56,937 nucleotides of DNA from Hahella sp. (GCA_028280065.1 JANQMN010000055.1:1-56937), one strand, 5' to 3'. Shown: positions 17,977 to 27,174, counted from the stretch's first letter. Notes: a model not told the origin generated them from the sequence alone. A program made the numbers and translations.

Positions 17977-18015
17977 TAATTTAGAACCGGGGACCTTATA
18001 ACAAAGTTGTTACGG
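17977..18015 (-). promoter_or_regulatory. Candidate Pho box and -10 of the TonB/PstS operon
   Basis: The minus strand reads CCGTAACAACT then TTGTTATAAGG (18015-17994), two 11-bp units resembling CTGTAACA/CTGTCATA, followed after about 11 bases by TAAATT (17982-17977). The transcript would start near 17970 and give a short leader with the GAGAAG site. The spacing matches PhoB-class promoters; the match is by eye. Confidence 0.5.
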
Positions 18016-18199
18016 AAATATTTCACACCCTCTACATCGATCCAGAGCGTTAGGAACAGTCAGGTTGCATTGAGGGCTTTTGGAAAGCGTCTACAATGAA
18101 TGAAGACAATAAATATCGGTAATTGCCGGTAAAAACGGACGTTTCACAGCGGTGGTCATCAAGCCTTCAAAAAAAGCCATTAGATTCAAAAACCTTGCA

Positions 18200-19966
18200 T
18201 CATGGGGTACTTTCAAATCCGGGGTTTTTAGCTGTCGGGTTGGCATCCATGTCTATTTGTCTAGACCCCTTCGACAGGCTTCTCCATGCATCATACTGGC
18301 AAAGAAAAATGCCGCCGGTAAGCTGTTGCAAAAAATGGCTGCGCCTTAACTGATCCATGACCGGGCCTTTGACTTCCGACAAATGCAAGCTGACGCCGCT
18401 GTCATTTAGCCGTTCGTTTATCGCCTCAAGACTCTCCAATGCGGAAGCATCAATCAGATTGACCGCAGGACACATCAACACTAGATGTTTCACTTGTGGA
18501 CGCAGCGCGATCTGGTCATAAACCAAATCCTCCAGATAGCGGGCGTTGGCAAAATAAAGACTTTCATCAATCCGGAGCATAAGGACTGTCGGGTCGGTGT
18601 CTACCTGGTGCCGATCGACATTGCGAAAATGCTGGGTTCCGGGCACCAAGCCGACAATCGCACTGTGGGGTTTACTGGTGCGGTATAGATGCAACAGCAG
18701 TGAAAGCCCGACACCGCTGACAACACCTGCTTCCACCCCGACTAACAAAGTCACAAGGATAGTAACCATCATGGCACTGAAGTCGCTTCGTGAGTAATCC
18801 CAGGTACGCTTTATCGACTTCAAATCTACCAACGACAGCACCGCGACAATAATCGTAGCGGCAAGCGTGGCTTTGGGTAAAAAATGGATCAACGGTGTCA
18901 GGAGCAGCGTCACCATGAGTATCCCGGCGGCGGTAAAAGCCCCTGCGGCGGGCGTCTCGGCGCCGGCATCAAAGTTCACGACGGATCGCGAAAACCCGCC
19001 GGTAACGGGGAACCCACCGGAAACCGCACTGGCGACGTTCGAACTACCCAAGGCAATGAGCTCCTGATTGGGACGGATTCGCTGGCGGCGCTTGGCTGCC
19101 AGGGTTTGGGCAACCGATACCGATTCGACAAACCCAATGACACTGATTAGCAAGGCAGCTAGAAACAACTCCTGCCAAAGCGCGAAATCAAATGTGGGGA
19201 TCGCGAGTGCGAGTAAACCTTGGGGGATAGCGCCTACCACACTAATGCCCCGGTCATCCAACCCCCAGTAATAGGTAATGGCGGTCGTGGCTACGACCGC
19301 CATTACCGGACCGGCCTTAGCGGCCAGATCCGCCAGGCGGCCATTTAGCCCGAACCCTATCAAGACGGCATTCAACCGGGATCTTACCCACAGCAGGAAT
19401 CCCAAGGTGCCGACTCCGAGCAGTAGCGTGTTTAGATTGATATTGCCTAATCCCTCGGCCAAGGTTAAGCCAATTTCCAGCAGACTATGCCCGTTCGCCG
19501 AAATACCCAGTATATGTTTCAGCTGACTGGCGGCAATAATGATACCGGATGCAGTAATGAATCCGGAGATTACCGGGTGGCTTAGGAAGTTGGCCAGAAT
19601 TCCCAGCTTAAAAAAACCCATAAGGAGAAGGATGAGCCCTGACAGTAGGGCCAACACAATTGCCGCCGTAAGGTATTCCGCAGATCCCTGCTGGGCAAGA
19701 TTGCCGGCCGCTGCTGCAGTCATCAAAGAGACGACGGCGACCGGACCAACCGCGAGAGACCGGCTGGTACCAAACAGGGCATAGGCAACCAACGGCAGAA
19801 TACTGGCATACAGGCCGACTTCGGGTGGCAAGCCCGCCAGCAAAGCGTATGCCAAAGATTGAGGAATCAGCATGATGGTGACAATGACAGCCGCGACGAG
19901 GTCGCTGGTCAACACTCGCTTGTTATAGGTTTTAGCCCACTCCAGGCAGGGCAGAAAACGTTTCAT
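18200..19966 (-). CDS. SulP family anion transporter with STAS domain
   Basis: This 588-residue membrane protein has 10-14 hydrophobic segments, the SulP signature region (PQSLAYALLAGLPPEVGLYAS, residues about 34-54) and a C-terminal cytoplasmic STAS domain (about 450-560; LYFANARYLEDLV, LIDASALESLEAI). SulP proteins move sulfate, bicarbonate or other anions. It follows the persulfide-dioxygenase-like gene by about 50 bases on the same strand, so a sulfur-oxyanion substrate (export of sulfite or sulfate) is the likelier guess. The C-terminal 30 residues are poorly conserved tail. Confidence 0.92.
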   Translation of the reverse strand: MKRFLPCLEWAKTYNKRVLTSDLVAAVIVTIMLIPQSLAYALLAGLPPEVGLYASILPLVAYALFGTSRSLAVGPVAVVSLMTAAAAGNLAQQGSAEYLTAAIVLALLSGLILLLMGFFKLGILANFLSHPVISGFITASGIIIAASQLKHILGISANGHSLLEIGLTLAEGLGNINLNTLLLGVGTLGFLLWVRSRLNAVLIGFGLNGRLADLAAKAGPVMAVVATTAITYYWGLDDRGISVVGAIPQGLLALAIPTFDFALWQELFLAALLISVIGFVESVSVAQTLAAKRRQRIRPNQELIALGSSNVASAVSGGFPVTGGFSRSVVNFDAGAETPAAGAFTAAGILMVTLLLTPLIHFLPKATLAATIIVAVLSLVDLKSIKRTWDYSRSDFSAMMVTILVTLLVGVEAGVVSGVGLSLLLHLYRTSKPHSAIVGLVPGTQHFRNVDRHQVDTDPTVLMLRIDESLYFANARYLEDLVYDQIALRPQVKHLVLMCPAVNLIDASALESLEAINERLNDSGVSLHLSEVKGPVMDQLRRSHFLQQLTGGIFLCQYDAWRSLSKGSRQIDMDANPTAKNPGFESTP

Positions 19967-20017
19967 CCAGATCCCCCAACTTCGTTAGTTTGCCTGCCTA
20001 AACCGTTTTGCCAACGC

Positions 20018-20893
20018 CTAATCACGCTGAAACAGGTTAATGGGAACCTTTAGATACACCTGACCATTGGCCTCGGGTGGAGGAAACTGTCCGGACCGCA
20101 TGTTGACCTGTACTGACGGCAGCATCAAATTCGGCATCTCCAACGTTGCATCGCGGGTTGTGCGCATCTCCACGAAATCGTCTTCACTGACACCTTCACC
20201 GGCATGAATGTTTTGCCAACGCTGTTCCGCTACGGACGTCTGATATAGGTGCTCGTCCCGGCCTGGGGCTTTATAGTCATGGCACATAAAAAGCCTGGTT
20301 TCGTCCGGAAGCATATAAAGCCGTTGAATGGAGTGGTACAACTGTCTTGCGTCGCCACCGGGAAAATCGCATCGTGCCGTACCATAGTCCGGCATAAACA
20401 GCGTATCGCCAACAAACGCCGCATCTCCGAACACATAGGTCATGCAAGCCGGCGTGTGCCCTGGCGTATGTACGGCCTTGCCACGTAGGTTTCCGATTTC
20501 GATCACATTGCCATCCTCAAGCAATCGGTCAAACTGACTACCATCGCGGGCAAACTCTTTTTCTGCATTAAACGCATTACCAAATGTCTCCTGCACCGCA
20601 ATAATCTTGCTTCCAATGGCAATTGGCGCACCCGTGTGCTGTTTCAGAAAGGGAGCTGCGGAGAGATGGTCGGCATGAACGTGGGTTTCCAATATCCAAT
20701 CAACGGTGAGCTTTCCGGCATTTACAAATTCCAGGATTCGCTCCGCCGAAGCAGTCGACGTTGTACCTGAGGCATAATCGAAATCCAGCACTGAATCGAC
20801 AATGGCGGCATGTTTGCTTTCCGGGTCCTGCACCACATAACTGTATGTACTGGTGGCACGGTCGAAAAAGGCAGTGACAATCGGGCGGAGCAT
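20018..20893 (-). CDS. MBL-fold persulfide dioxygenase-like protein (ETHE1/Blh type)
   Basis: The metallo-beta-lactamase fold is shown by HVHADH (residues 71-76), the second metal histidine in HTPGHT, the ligand in FVGDTLF and a late CHDY. The sequence follows the Blh/ETHE1 group (ETHVHADHLSAAP, FPGGDARQLYHSIQRL), iron enzymes that oxidise glutathione persulfide to sulfite. At 291 residues it lacks a fused rhodanese domain. The downstream SulP gene may remove the product. Control by an ArsR-type persulfide sensor (BigR/SqrR family) is suggested by the AT-rich palindrome just upstream; no such regulator gene is in the window. Confidence 0.87.
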   Translation of the reverse strand: MLRPIVTAFFDRATSTYSYVVQDPESKHAAIVDSVLDFDYASGTTSTASAERILEFVNAGKLTVDWILETHVHADHLSAAPFLKQHTGAPIAIGSKIIAVQETFGNAFNAEKEFARDGSQFDRLLEDGNVIEIGNLRGKAVHTPGHTPACMTYVFGDAAFVGDTLFMPDYGTARCDFPGGDARQLYHSIQRLYMLPDETRLFMCHDYKAPGRDEHLYQTSVAEQRWQNIHAGEGVSEDDFVEMRTTRDATLEMPNLMLPSVQVNMRSGQFPPPEANGQVYLKVPINLFQRD

Positions 20894-20902
20894 ATTAGCA
20901 TT

Positions 20903-20950
20903 CTATTATATAACTAAATAATATATGCTTATATATTTTTTATATAATAG
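20903..20950 (-). promoter_or_regulatory. AT-rich palindrome upstream of the persulfide dioxygenase-like gene
   Basis: CTATTATATAA and TTATATAATAG form a perfect 11-bp inverted repeat with 26 AT-rich bases between, starting 10 bases before the start codon at 20893. Within it, ATATATGCTTATATAT is itself nearly symmetric. BigR-type repressors bind AT-rich palindromes at such genes, so this is a plausible operator overlapping the promoter. Confidence 0.5.
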
Positions 20951-21018
20951 ATGGAGAAGGTTAAAATGTAAACAGTGGCCTCACGATCAGAGTCATACGG
21001 AGAGCGTTCTCCGAGTGA

Positions 21019-21255
21019 TTATCTACGCCAATCGTCTCGCATGGCCTCAGCGGCGCTTTTCGTGCTAGCCTCCGTGTACTCGGCAAGCCGGCGTTTCATA
21101 AAGCGGCTTTCCATAATCATGATGATCCCACCGAATAAGAAGACGAAGAATAGAGAAACGGCAAAAAAGCCAATGGTTAGAAATAGATGGAACAGCAAAA
21201 GAACGAAAGGTGATGCCAGAATAAGTCCGATGCCAAACTTCATGCGAATACACAT
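21019..21255 (-). CDS. Small two-helix membrane protein, unknown function
   Basis: The 78-residue product has two hydrophobic segments (about residues 8-27 and 30-49) and a charged cytoplasmic tail (SRFMKRRLAEYTEAS). AGGAG lies eight bases before the ATG at 21255, which supports translation. It stands alone between the sulfur genes and the AlkB-like gene, followed by a hairpin (CGGAGA/TCTCCG, 20998-21013). No family is recognised. Confidence 0.7.
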   Translation of the reverse strand: MCIRMKFGIGLILASPFVLLLFHLFLTIGFFAVSLFFVFLFGGIIMIMESRFMKRRLAEYTEASTKSAAEAMRDDWRR

Positions 21256-21329
21256 TTGTTAACTCCTGATTATTCCGGCAATCTTGCAAACACTGCGATT
21301 TGTAGTGGCAAGATGATTTATTCGCCAAT

Positions 21330-21935
21330 ATGTTATCACTGCATCCTCAAAGTTTAGTTACCGAGATCAATATCCCGAACGGTAAACTGTATCTCCATCA
21401 CCCGGTGCTGGAAGATTCCGGGTGCGCTTATTCGGTTCTTCAACAAGGATTGGCCTGGCGCCAGGACAGGATTCAAGTGCATGGCAGGCAAGTGAACATC
21501 CCCAGACTACAAGCCTGGTATGGCGAACCCCATTGCCGATACACTTATTCGGGTCTTACGATGCAGCCAATCCCCATGCCGGCGCCGCTGATGGCCTTGA
21601 AATCAATCGCCGAGCAAATCACGGGAAGTTTCTTTAACGCTGTACTTTGCAATCTGTATAGAGATGGCCAGGATAGTGTCGGCTGGCATGCGGACAATGA
21701 ACCGGAACTGGGCAAAAATCCGGTCATTGCGTCTTATAGTTTTGGCGCGGAACGGCGGTTCCTGATTAAACCGAAAAAGGGCAAACAACCAGCGCAAGCG
21801 TTAAAACTATGCGATAACAGTTTATTGGTCATGGGCGGAGAGATGCAGCACCATTGGAATCATCAGTTACCGAAAACCAAGCAATCGGTCGGACCTAGAA
21901 TAAACCTGACCTTTCGCTTTATTCATCCGGAATAA
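21330..21935 (+). CDS. AlkB-like 2-oxoglutarate/Fe(II) dioxygenase (DNA repair)
   Basis: The 201-residue protein carries the dioxygenase ligands HAD (WHADNE, about residues 119-124), the distal histidine in HHWNH and the 2-oxoglutarate arginines in PRINLTFR. The pattern PRLQAWYG ... YRDGQDSVGWHAD is that of AlkB2/ALKBH2-3-like enzymes, which remove alkyl lesions from DNA by oxidative demethylation. It is a single-gene unit. Confidence 0.92.
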   Translation: MLSLHPQSLVTEINIPNGKLYLHHPVLEDSGCAYSVLQQGLAWRQDRIQVHGRQVNIPRLQAWYGEPHCRYTYSGLTMQPIPMPAPLMALKSIAEQITGSFFNAVLCNLYRDGQDSVGWHADNEPELGKNPVIASYSFGAERRFLIKPKKGKQPAQALKLCDNSLLVMGGEMQHHWNHQLPKTKQSVGPRINLTFRFIHPE

Positions 21936-22017
21936 CTTGTTATTTGCTTTGTAAAGTCAAAACTTTCAGACGCGCCAGTATAACAACCGCCGAGATCCGC
22001 AGGTTTGCAAACTGAGT

Positions 22018-22044
22018 AGTACTCGACTGTAGTACTTTGTTTTT
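22018..22044 (+). terminator. Weak hairpin terminator after the AlkB-like gene
   Basis: AGTACT, a seven-base loop and AGTACT are followed by TTGTTTTT on the plus strand. The stem is short, and it lies between two converging genes. Confidence 0.4.
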
Positions 22045-22046
22045 AA

Positions 22047-22847
22047 TTACATATTCCCTTCAGGCCAGGAATCTAGAGCAAAATAGCGTTCAGAAATGCT
22101 CGCCCACTCGTTAGTTCCTTCTCTTAACCTCCCGACAACGTCCCAAATTTTTTCAGCAAGGTCCGGATAGGTTTGGTAAAACTGATGGGACAATAGCAGA
22201 TAATAAGCCTTTGACGTGATTGGTGTTTCAACCCGCCTGATGTTTTTATACTTATGCATGTACTGCCCGCCAGAGGTATGATGTGCGGCAATGGCTCCCA
22301 ATCGTTCCCTTGCAAGGATGTCATACATCTGATCGGGAGATCCAAAAGTAACATAACTAGCCCCAAGTTTTTCCAGATGATCAATTATCGATAGACCAAG
22401 ACCCACCCCTATGGTTTGCTCATGCGCATCTAATGTCTTGCCGTCCCAATTTATTGGCGAGTTTTCGTGGATATAAAAGAAGTAGCTTGAGTTATAAACT
22501 CGCCGTGATTCATCCAATTGACCGGCTTTTCGAGGATAAACGCCATGCTTTTCGCGTTTCTTCTTATAACTCCCGGTCATTACTGCATCCACGATCCCCT
22601 TTTCCAAATTGTACAAGCAACGTTTGTAGGGACAACGCATAAATGAAAAGGGAATGCCAATTTCCTTCTCAACGAGACGCAAAGTTTCAAATGCCACGCC
22701 AGGGTATTTGGAGTTTTCAGTACCAGGTTTCCCCCGATTGGGAAAGCTAATCGTTTCATTCAAAGCAACGGCAATTTTGTCCGGGAGTGCTCTTCCAAAC
22801 GATCCCGATGAAATAAACACCATTAAAAACAATAACAAAAGCTTCAT
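22047..22847 (-). CDS. Periplasmic solute-binding protein family 3-like
   Basis: A signal peptide (MKLLLLFLMVFISSGSFG) precedes a 245-residue region with the layout of amino-acid-type binding proteins: FETLRLVEKEIGIPF, LEKGIVDAVMTGSY, and a second lobe with IGVGLGLSIIDHLEKLG. No permease or ATPase gene is adjacent, so it is an orphan, possibly a sensory or scavenging binding protein. The conserved Arg-Asp ligand pair of true amino-acid binders is not evident. Confidence 0.75.
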   Translation of the reverse strand: MKLLLLFLMVFISSGSFGRALPDKIAVALNETISFPNRGKPGTENSKYPGVAFETLRLVEKEIGIPFSFMRCPYKRCLYNLEKGIVDAVMTGSYKKKREKHGVYPRKAGQLDESRRVYNSSYFFYIHENSPINWDGKTLDAHEQTIGVGLGLSIIDHLEKLGASYVTFGSPDQMYDILARERLGAIAAHHTSGGQYMHKYKNIRRVETPITSKAYYLLLSHQFYQTYPDLAEKIWDVVGRLREGTNEWASISERYFALDSWPEGNM

Positions 22848-23283
22848 TAGAGCGTACCTCCATAAGCTTGGGTCTACTCATTCGAAAATTCTCACTTTAC
22901 ATTAAAGACCATTCCGTCGGAGTCGGTGAAGTAACAACTAGAAGTTGGTGATCCGGTTAGAAGCCGATTGCTGAATTTGAAACGTAAGACTTACAAAGAT
23001 TGGAAATCGCGCGGAGCGGGTCATCCACATATAGCATAGTTTGGTCTGCAATAGCAGCCCAACTGAGCTTGAGCCATGAGGTTTCGTATGTCGACTATCC
23101 CGAACAATTCTGAACTTCTGTATACCAATCAGTGCGCGAACTCTCGCTGTATAGTGCCACTGATTCCGATATGTAAGATCGAGACTCTAAAGAGCTGATG
23201 TAAAGGGTAGATCGTAGGAAGTAGCCACCCGGTTGGTGCTTAATCTTTGAATCCGGGTGGATTTAGCTGATTTGAGTAGAACG
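22848..23283. other. Intergenic region, no gene recognised
   Basis: These 436 bases hold the promoter of the solute-binding gene and the 3' region of the acyl-CoA dehydrogenase gene. An inverted repeat CCACCCGG/CCGGGTGG at 23225-23260 (20-base spacer) lies 24 bases past the dehydrogenase stop and may act in termination, but lacks a T-run. No reading frame with a credible protein was seen. Confidence 0.6.
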
Positions 23284-24420
23284 CTAAAGAGACCTTGCGA
23301 CAATTTCCTTCATAATTTCATTGGTGCCGGCATAAATCTTCTGTACTCTGGCATCTGCCCAGGCCCGGGCAATCGGATAGTCCCACATATAGCCGTAACC
23401 GCCATGCAACTGCATACATTCATCCATTACCTTGCATTGAAGGTCGGTCGTCCACTGCTTTAGCATCGCGGCAGTCGGGATATCCAACTTCTTCTGAAGA
23501 TGCATTTCAAGGCATTTATCCAAAAAACAGCGACCTGCGGTGATATCGGCCTTGAGTTCCGCCAATGTAAAGCGGGTATTTTGGAATGACATGATCGGCT
23601 TTTTAAATGCCTTGCGCTCTTTACAATATTCGATGGTCCATTCCAATGCCGCTTCACTGCCGGCAATCGCGCTGATGGCAACAATCAACCGCTCCTGAGG
23701 AAGCTCGTTCATGAGTGCTATAAAACCGCTGTTTTCGGGGCCTAGAAGATTTTCAACCGGCACCTTTACATCCTGGAAAAACAGTTCAGAGGTATCCTGG
23801 GCTTTCATCCCCACCTTTTCCAGATTGTTTCCTTTACTGAAGCCATCCCACGTGCTTTCCACGAGAAACAGACTTGTACCTTTAGCGCCTTCTTTAGGAT
23901 CCGTCTTCGCAACCACTATCACCAAATCCGCATGCTGACCATTGGTAATAAAGGTTTTTGAGCCATTCAGGATATAGTGATCACGCTGCTTAATCGCCGA
24001 AGTCTTCACGCCCTGTAAATCGGAACCGGCACCGGGTTCGGTCATGGCAATCGCAGTAACCATTTCACCACGGGCCAGCTTAGGCAGATACTTTTGCTTT
24101 TGCGCTTCCGAGCCATAGTGAAGGATGTAGGGGGCAACGATATCGGAGTGCAGTCCAAACCCGATTCCGGACAATCCGTGGCGGGCAATTTCTTCCGAGA
24201 TAACGGCATTGAAGCGAAAATCCGCACCGGCGCCACCGTACTCTTCAGGCATGTCCGGGCATAAAAATCCCATCTCGCCGGCTTTTGTCCAGAGCCCACG
24301 ATCGACCATACCCTCCTTTTCCCAACGCCGATGATGGGGCACCGCTTCCTGTTCCAGGAACTTGCGAAAAGCGTCGCGAAAACCCTCGGTATCAGCATCA
24401 AATATCGGACTCGGAATCAT
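23284..24420 (-). CDS. Acyl-CoA dehydrogenase
   Basis: This FAD enzyme performs the first beta-oxidation step. Motifs seen: MTEPGAGSDLQGVKTSA, the helical C-terminal domain with QLHGGYGYM and the terminal AGTNEIMKEI. The ATG at 24420 is preferred (GAGG upstream; MIPSPIFDADTEGFRDAFRKF begins like the family); a longer frame reaching 24543 has no family similarity in its first 41 residues. Length 378 is normal. It stands alone, opposite the diguanylate cyclase gene. Chain-length preference cannot be read from sequence. Confidence 0.95.
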   Translation of the reverse strand: MIPSPIFDADTEGFRDAFRKFLEQEAVPHHRRWEKEGMVDRGLWTKAGEMGFLCPDMPEEYGGAGADFRFNAVISEEIARHGLSGIGFGLHSDIVAPYILHYGSEAQKQKYLPKLARGEMVTAIAMTEPGAGSDLQGVKTSAIKQRDHYILNGSKTFITNGQHADLVIVVAKTDPKEGAKGTSLFLVESTWDGFSKGNNLEKVGMKAQDTSELFFQDVKVPVENLLGPENSGFIALMNELPQERLIVAISAIAGSEAALEWTIEYCKERKAFKKPIMSFQNTRFTLAELKADITAGRCFLDKCLEMHLQKKLDIPTAAMLKQWTTDLQCKVMDECMQLHGGYGYMWDYPIARAWADARVQKIYAGTNEIMKEIVARSL

Positions 24421-24774
24421 CTTATAACCTCGGCAAATTATTGTTTTTCGTTTGAATAATGCTAGCAATGGCGCTGCGGTATTAGCTATAAGTCCGTATA
24501 GTGCGGGCTTCGCCAACTGTATCTCAATGATGAAAACTGTCATTCTGGCTGGCGAAAAAATTCAACAGACAAGCCAACCAAGGCGTTTGAAATCATGAAA
24601 AAAAGCGGAAAAATTAGCATTCCCCGCATCGAAAATGACTACAGGACCGTATACTTATAAAAATTGACTATAAAAATGCTCTGCAGGAAGCAAAACTACC
24701 AATATGTTGCTATAAATTAATAATCGTCTGCCAATACAGTCCCTACGCAATTATCCTAGCTACCGGGAAAATCC
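24421..24774. other. Divergent promoter region, no gene recognised
   Basis: The 354 bases separate the divergent acyl-CoA dehydrogenase and GGDEF genes. The right half is AT-rich (24650-24725, including TTGACTATAAAAA and GCTATAAATTAATAA), which fits the GGDEF promoter, though no well-spaced -35/-10 pair could be fixed. Confidence 0.55.
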
Positions 24775-25818
24775 ATGGAGAAGCAAACTGAGCTAATTCA
24801 ATCCGTGCAGTTTCTGCGGCTCACCATCCCGCGGATGAAAAACTTAAATATTCCGATTACGCCAGAGAACTATGCGGTCTGGTACGAGTATTCCAGTGGC
24901 CGCACCTTGGAGCTTAACCGCGCTATCGACGATTTGCTGAATAGCGGCGCGGAATTTACCGATGAGGTGAATCGGGAACTCTACGATACCTATATCTCCG
25001 ACCGCATCCACTCCAGTTTGCTTGGCAGTATCCAGTCCGATACGGAGAGTCTGCTGATCAAACTCTTGCATGAACTGGAAAGCATGCAGGACGGCACGGA
25101 GCGTTTTTCCAAAGTCCTGGAAGACAGTGCGATCACCTTGGAAAATAATCCAACCCCGGAGGCAGCGATTGTCACAAGTTTGGTGAGCGCGCTGGTCAAG
25201 GAACTGGGAGAAGTCAAAAAATCCAATGTGACCATGGAACAATCATTACGCACCATGACGGATGAGGTGATCGGCCTCCGCCAGGAAATGGAAAAACTTC
25301 AAGGCGTGGCAATGACGGATGCTCTGACCGGCATCATGAACCGCCGGGCTTTCGATGAATCCATGGAAGATTTAGTTGTCAATTCGCCAAAGAAGGAAAC
25401 CACTTTTTGCCTGTTGCTGGCAGATATCGACCACTTTAAAAAGTTTAACGATACCCACGGCCATTCCGCCGGTGACAGGGTGCTGGTGTATGTCGCCACC
25501 TTGCTCAAGAAAAATATCAAAGGCGAAGATATTGCAGCCCGCTATGGCGGCGAAGAATTTGCCGTCATCCTGCCGGACACCAAATTCGCCGATGCCATGA
25601 CCGTTGCCAATCATCTTTGCGATAAAGTGTCCTGCAAGGTATTAACATCCGGCGATGTGGAAAAGGTCACCCTGGGGAAGATCACCATTTCTATCGGTGT
25701 CGCTGAATTCAAATATGGAGAAGATCAAAAATCACTGATCGAGCGCGCCGACAAAGCGCTCTATGCCGCAAAAAACCGGGGACGTAACCAAGTGGTCGGC
25801 GAGGATACTATCGACTAA
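24775..25818 (+). CDS. Diguanylate cyclase (GGDEF domain protein)
   Basis: The 347-residue protein has an N-terminal helical region (about 1-165, soluble, no membrane segment) and a C-terminal GGDEF domain with the catalytic GGEEF in ARYGGEEFAVILP, plus ISIGVAEF. These residues predict active c-di-GMP synthesis. The inhibitory I-site position reads KGED instead of RxxD, so product inhibition may be lost. It stands alone; no phosphodiesterase gene is near. Confidence 0.93.
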   Translation: MEKQTELIQSVQFLRLTIPRMKNLNIPITPENYAVWYEYSSGRTLELNRAIDDLLNSGAEFTDEVNRELYDTYISDRIHSSLLGSIQSDTESLLIKLLHELESMQDGTERFSKVLEDSAITLENNPTPEAAIVTSLVSALVKELGEVKKSNVTMEQSLRTMTDEVIGLRQEMEKLQGVAMTDALTGIMNRRAFDESMEDLVVNSPKKETTFCLLLADIDHFKKFNDTHGHSAGDRVLVYVATLLKKNIKGEDIAARYGGEEFAVILPDTKFADAMTVANHLCDKVSCKVLTSGDVEKVTLGKITISIGVAEFKYGEDQKSLIERADKALYAAKNRGRNQVVGEDTID

Positions 25819-25867
25819 TATCCGCCACCGATCCGCTCACTTCGTAATTTCTGCGACCTTTCACACG

Positions 25868-27022
25868 CTACGCCAATGCGGCTTCCAATACCTGGCGGCT
25901 GACGTTCAATCCCATATCCCGCCGCTCACTAAGCTTTCTCATCCCATGAGCCTCTAGCTGGGCAACGAACGCATCCACGGAATCCGGCCCGAGATCCACG
26001 TCCGCCAGGCGAATCGGCATCTGCATTTGCTTAAAAAATGCCTCTGTATTGGAAATGGCATCGTCAATCTTCCGGTCAGCGTCGCCATCCGTTATACCCC
26101 AGACATTTTCCGCGTACTGCAAGAGCTTTTCCTGTTTTTGCTCTTTTCGCACTTTCATTACCGCCGGCAGGACGATTGCCAGTGTTCTGGCGTGGTCTAT
26201 TCCATGGAGAGCCGTTAGCTCGTGGCCGATCATATGGGTGCTCCAATCCTGCGGCACGCCTGCCCCCAGAAGGCCGTTGAGAGCAACGGTGGCGCACCAC
26301 ATGAGGTTCGCGCGGACATCGTAATCCTGCGGATTGGCCAGTGCCTTGGGACCCTCGCTGATCAGAATTTTTAGCAGGCTCTCGGCGAAAGCGTCCTGAA
26401 CCATGGCATTGACGGGATAGGTCAAATATTGCTCCATGATATGGACAAATGCATCCACTACTCCATTGCCGATTTGCCTTTCGGACAATGTCAAAGTGGT
26501 CAATGGGTCCAACACCGCAAAGGTGGGATGGACGTGAGGAGAAACAAAAGAAAGCTTATCCTGATCACGGGTGACCACGGCGGCCGCATTGGATTCCGAG
26601 CCGGTTGCAGGGAGAGTCAAAACAACACCCAACGGCAGTGCCTGGGTGATTTGCCCGCTTCCCGCCAGAATATCCCAGGGATCTTCGCCCTTGTAACAGG
26701 CAGCGGCAGCGATGTACTTGGAGCCGTCTACTACGGAACCACCGCCAACGGCAAGAATATAGTCTATTTCATGCTCTTCGATAATTGGCAGGGCTTTCAT
26801 CAGTGTGGCATAGGTCGGATTAGGTTCAATACCGCCAAATTCCCAAAATGAATGGCCGATCAAGGCGGCGGCAATCTGATCGTAGACACCATTTCGCTTA
26901 ATGGATCCACCGCCATAGGTCACCAGTATCTTAGCGTCTGAAGGAATTTCATGGGCTAACTGTTTTATTTGGTCCTTACCGAAATGAACTTTTGTCGGAT
27001 TGTGAAAAGTAAAGTTATACAT
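25868..27022 (-). CDS. Iron-containing alcohol dehydrogenase (YqhD/butanol dehydrogenase type)
   Basis: The 384-residue enzyme has the NAD(P)-binding GGGSVVDGSK motif and metal histidines in DAFVHIMEQY, HMIGHELTALHGIDH. The start MYNFTFHNPTKVHFGK at 27022 is typical for the YqhD group and follows GGAG; the longer frame from 27121 is not supported. These enzymes reduce a range of aldehydes with NADPH and often serve in aldehyde detoxification. Confidence 0.93.
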   Translation of the reverse strand: MYNFTFHNPTKVHFGKDQIKQLAHEIPSDAKILVTYGGGSIKRNGVYDQIAAALIGHSFWEFGGIEPNPTYATLMKALPIIEEHEIDYILAVGGGSVVDGSKYIAAAACYKGEDPWDILAGSGQITQALPLGVVLTLPATGSESNAAAVVTRDQDKLSFVSPHVHPTFAVLDPLTTLTLSERQIGNGVVDAFVHIMEQYLTYPVNAMVQDAFAESLLKILISEGPKALANPQDYDVRANLMWCATVALNGLLGAGVPQDWSTHMIGHELTALHGIDHARTLAIVLPAVMKVRKEQKQEKLLQYAENVWGITDGDADRKIDDAISNTEAFFKQMQMPIRLADVDLGPDSVDAFVAQLEAHGMRKLSERRDMGLNVSRQVLEAALA

Positions 27023-27174
27023 GAGCGCTCCAAAATAGAAGGGACAGCTGAATCCCGAAACCGGAAATCTAGGCTCTGCTGAAATATTTGATTTTGAGTA
27101 TGCTGTAAAGGAATGCCTCAACTATAGGACGAAAATTTACTATTTGTCATCCGCAGCCGGGATTTTTTCAGGTT

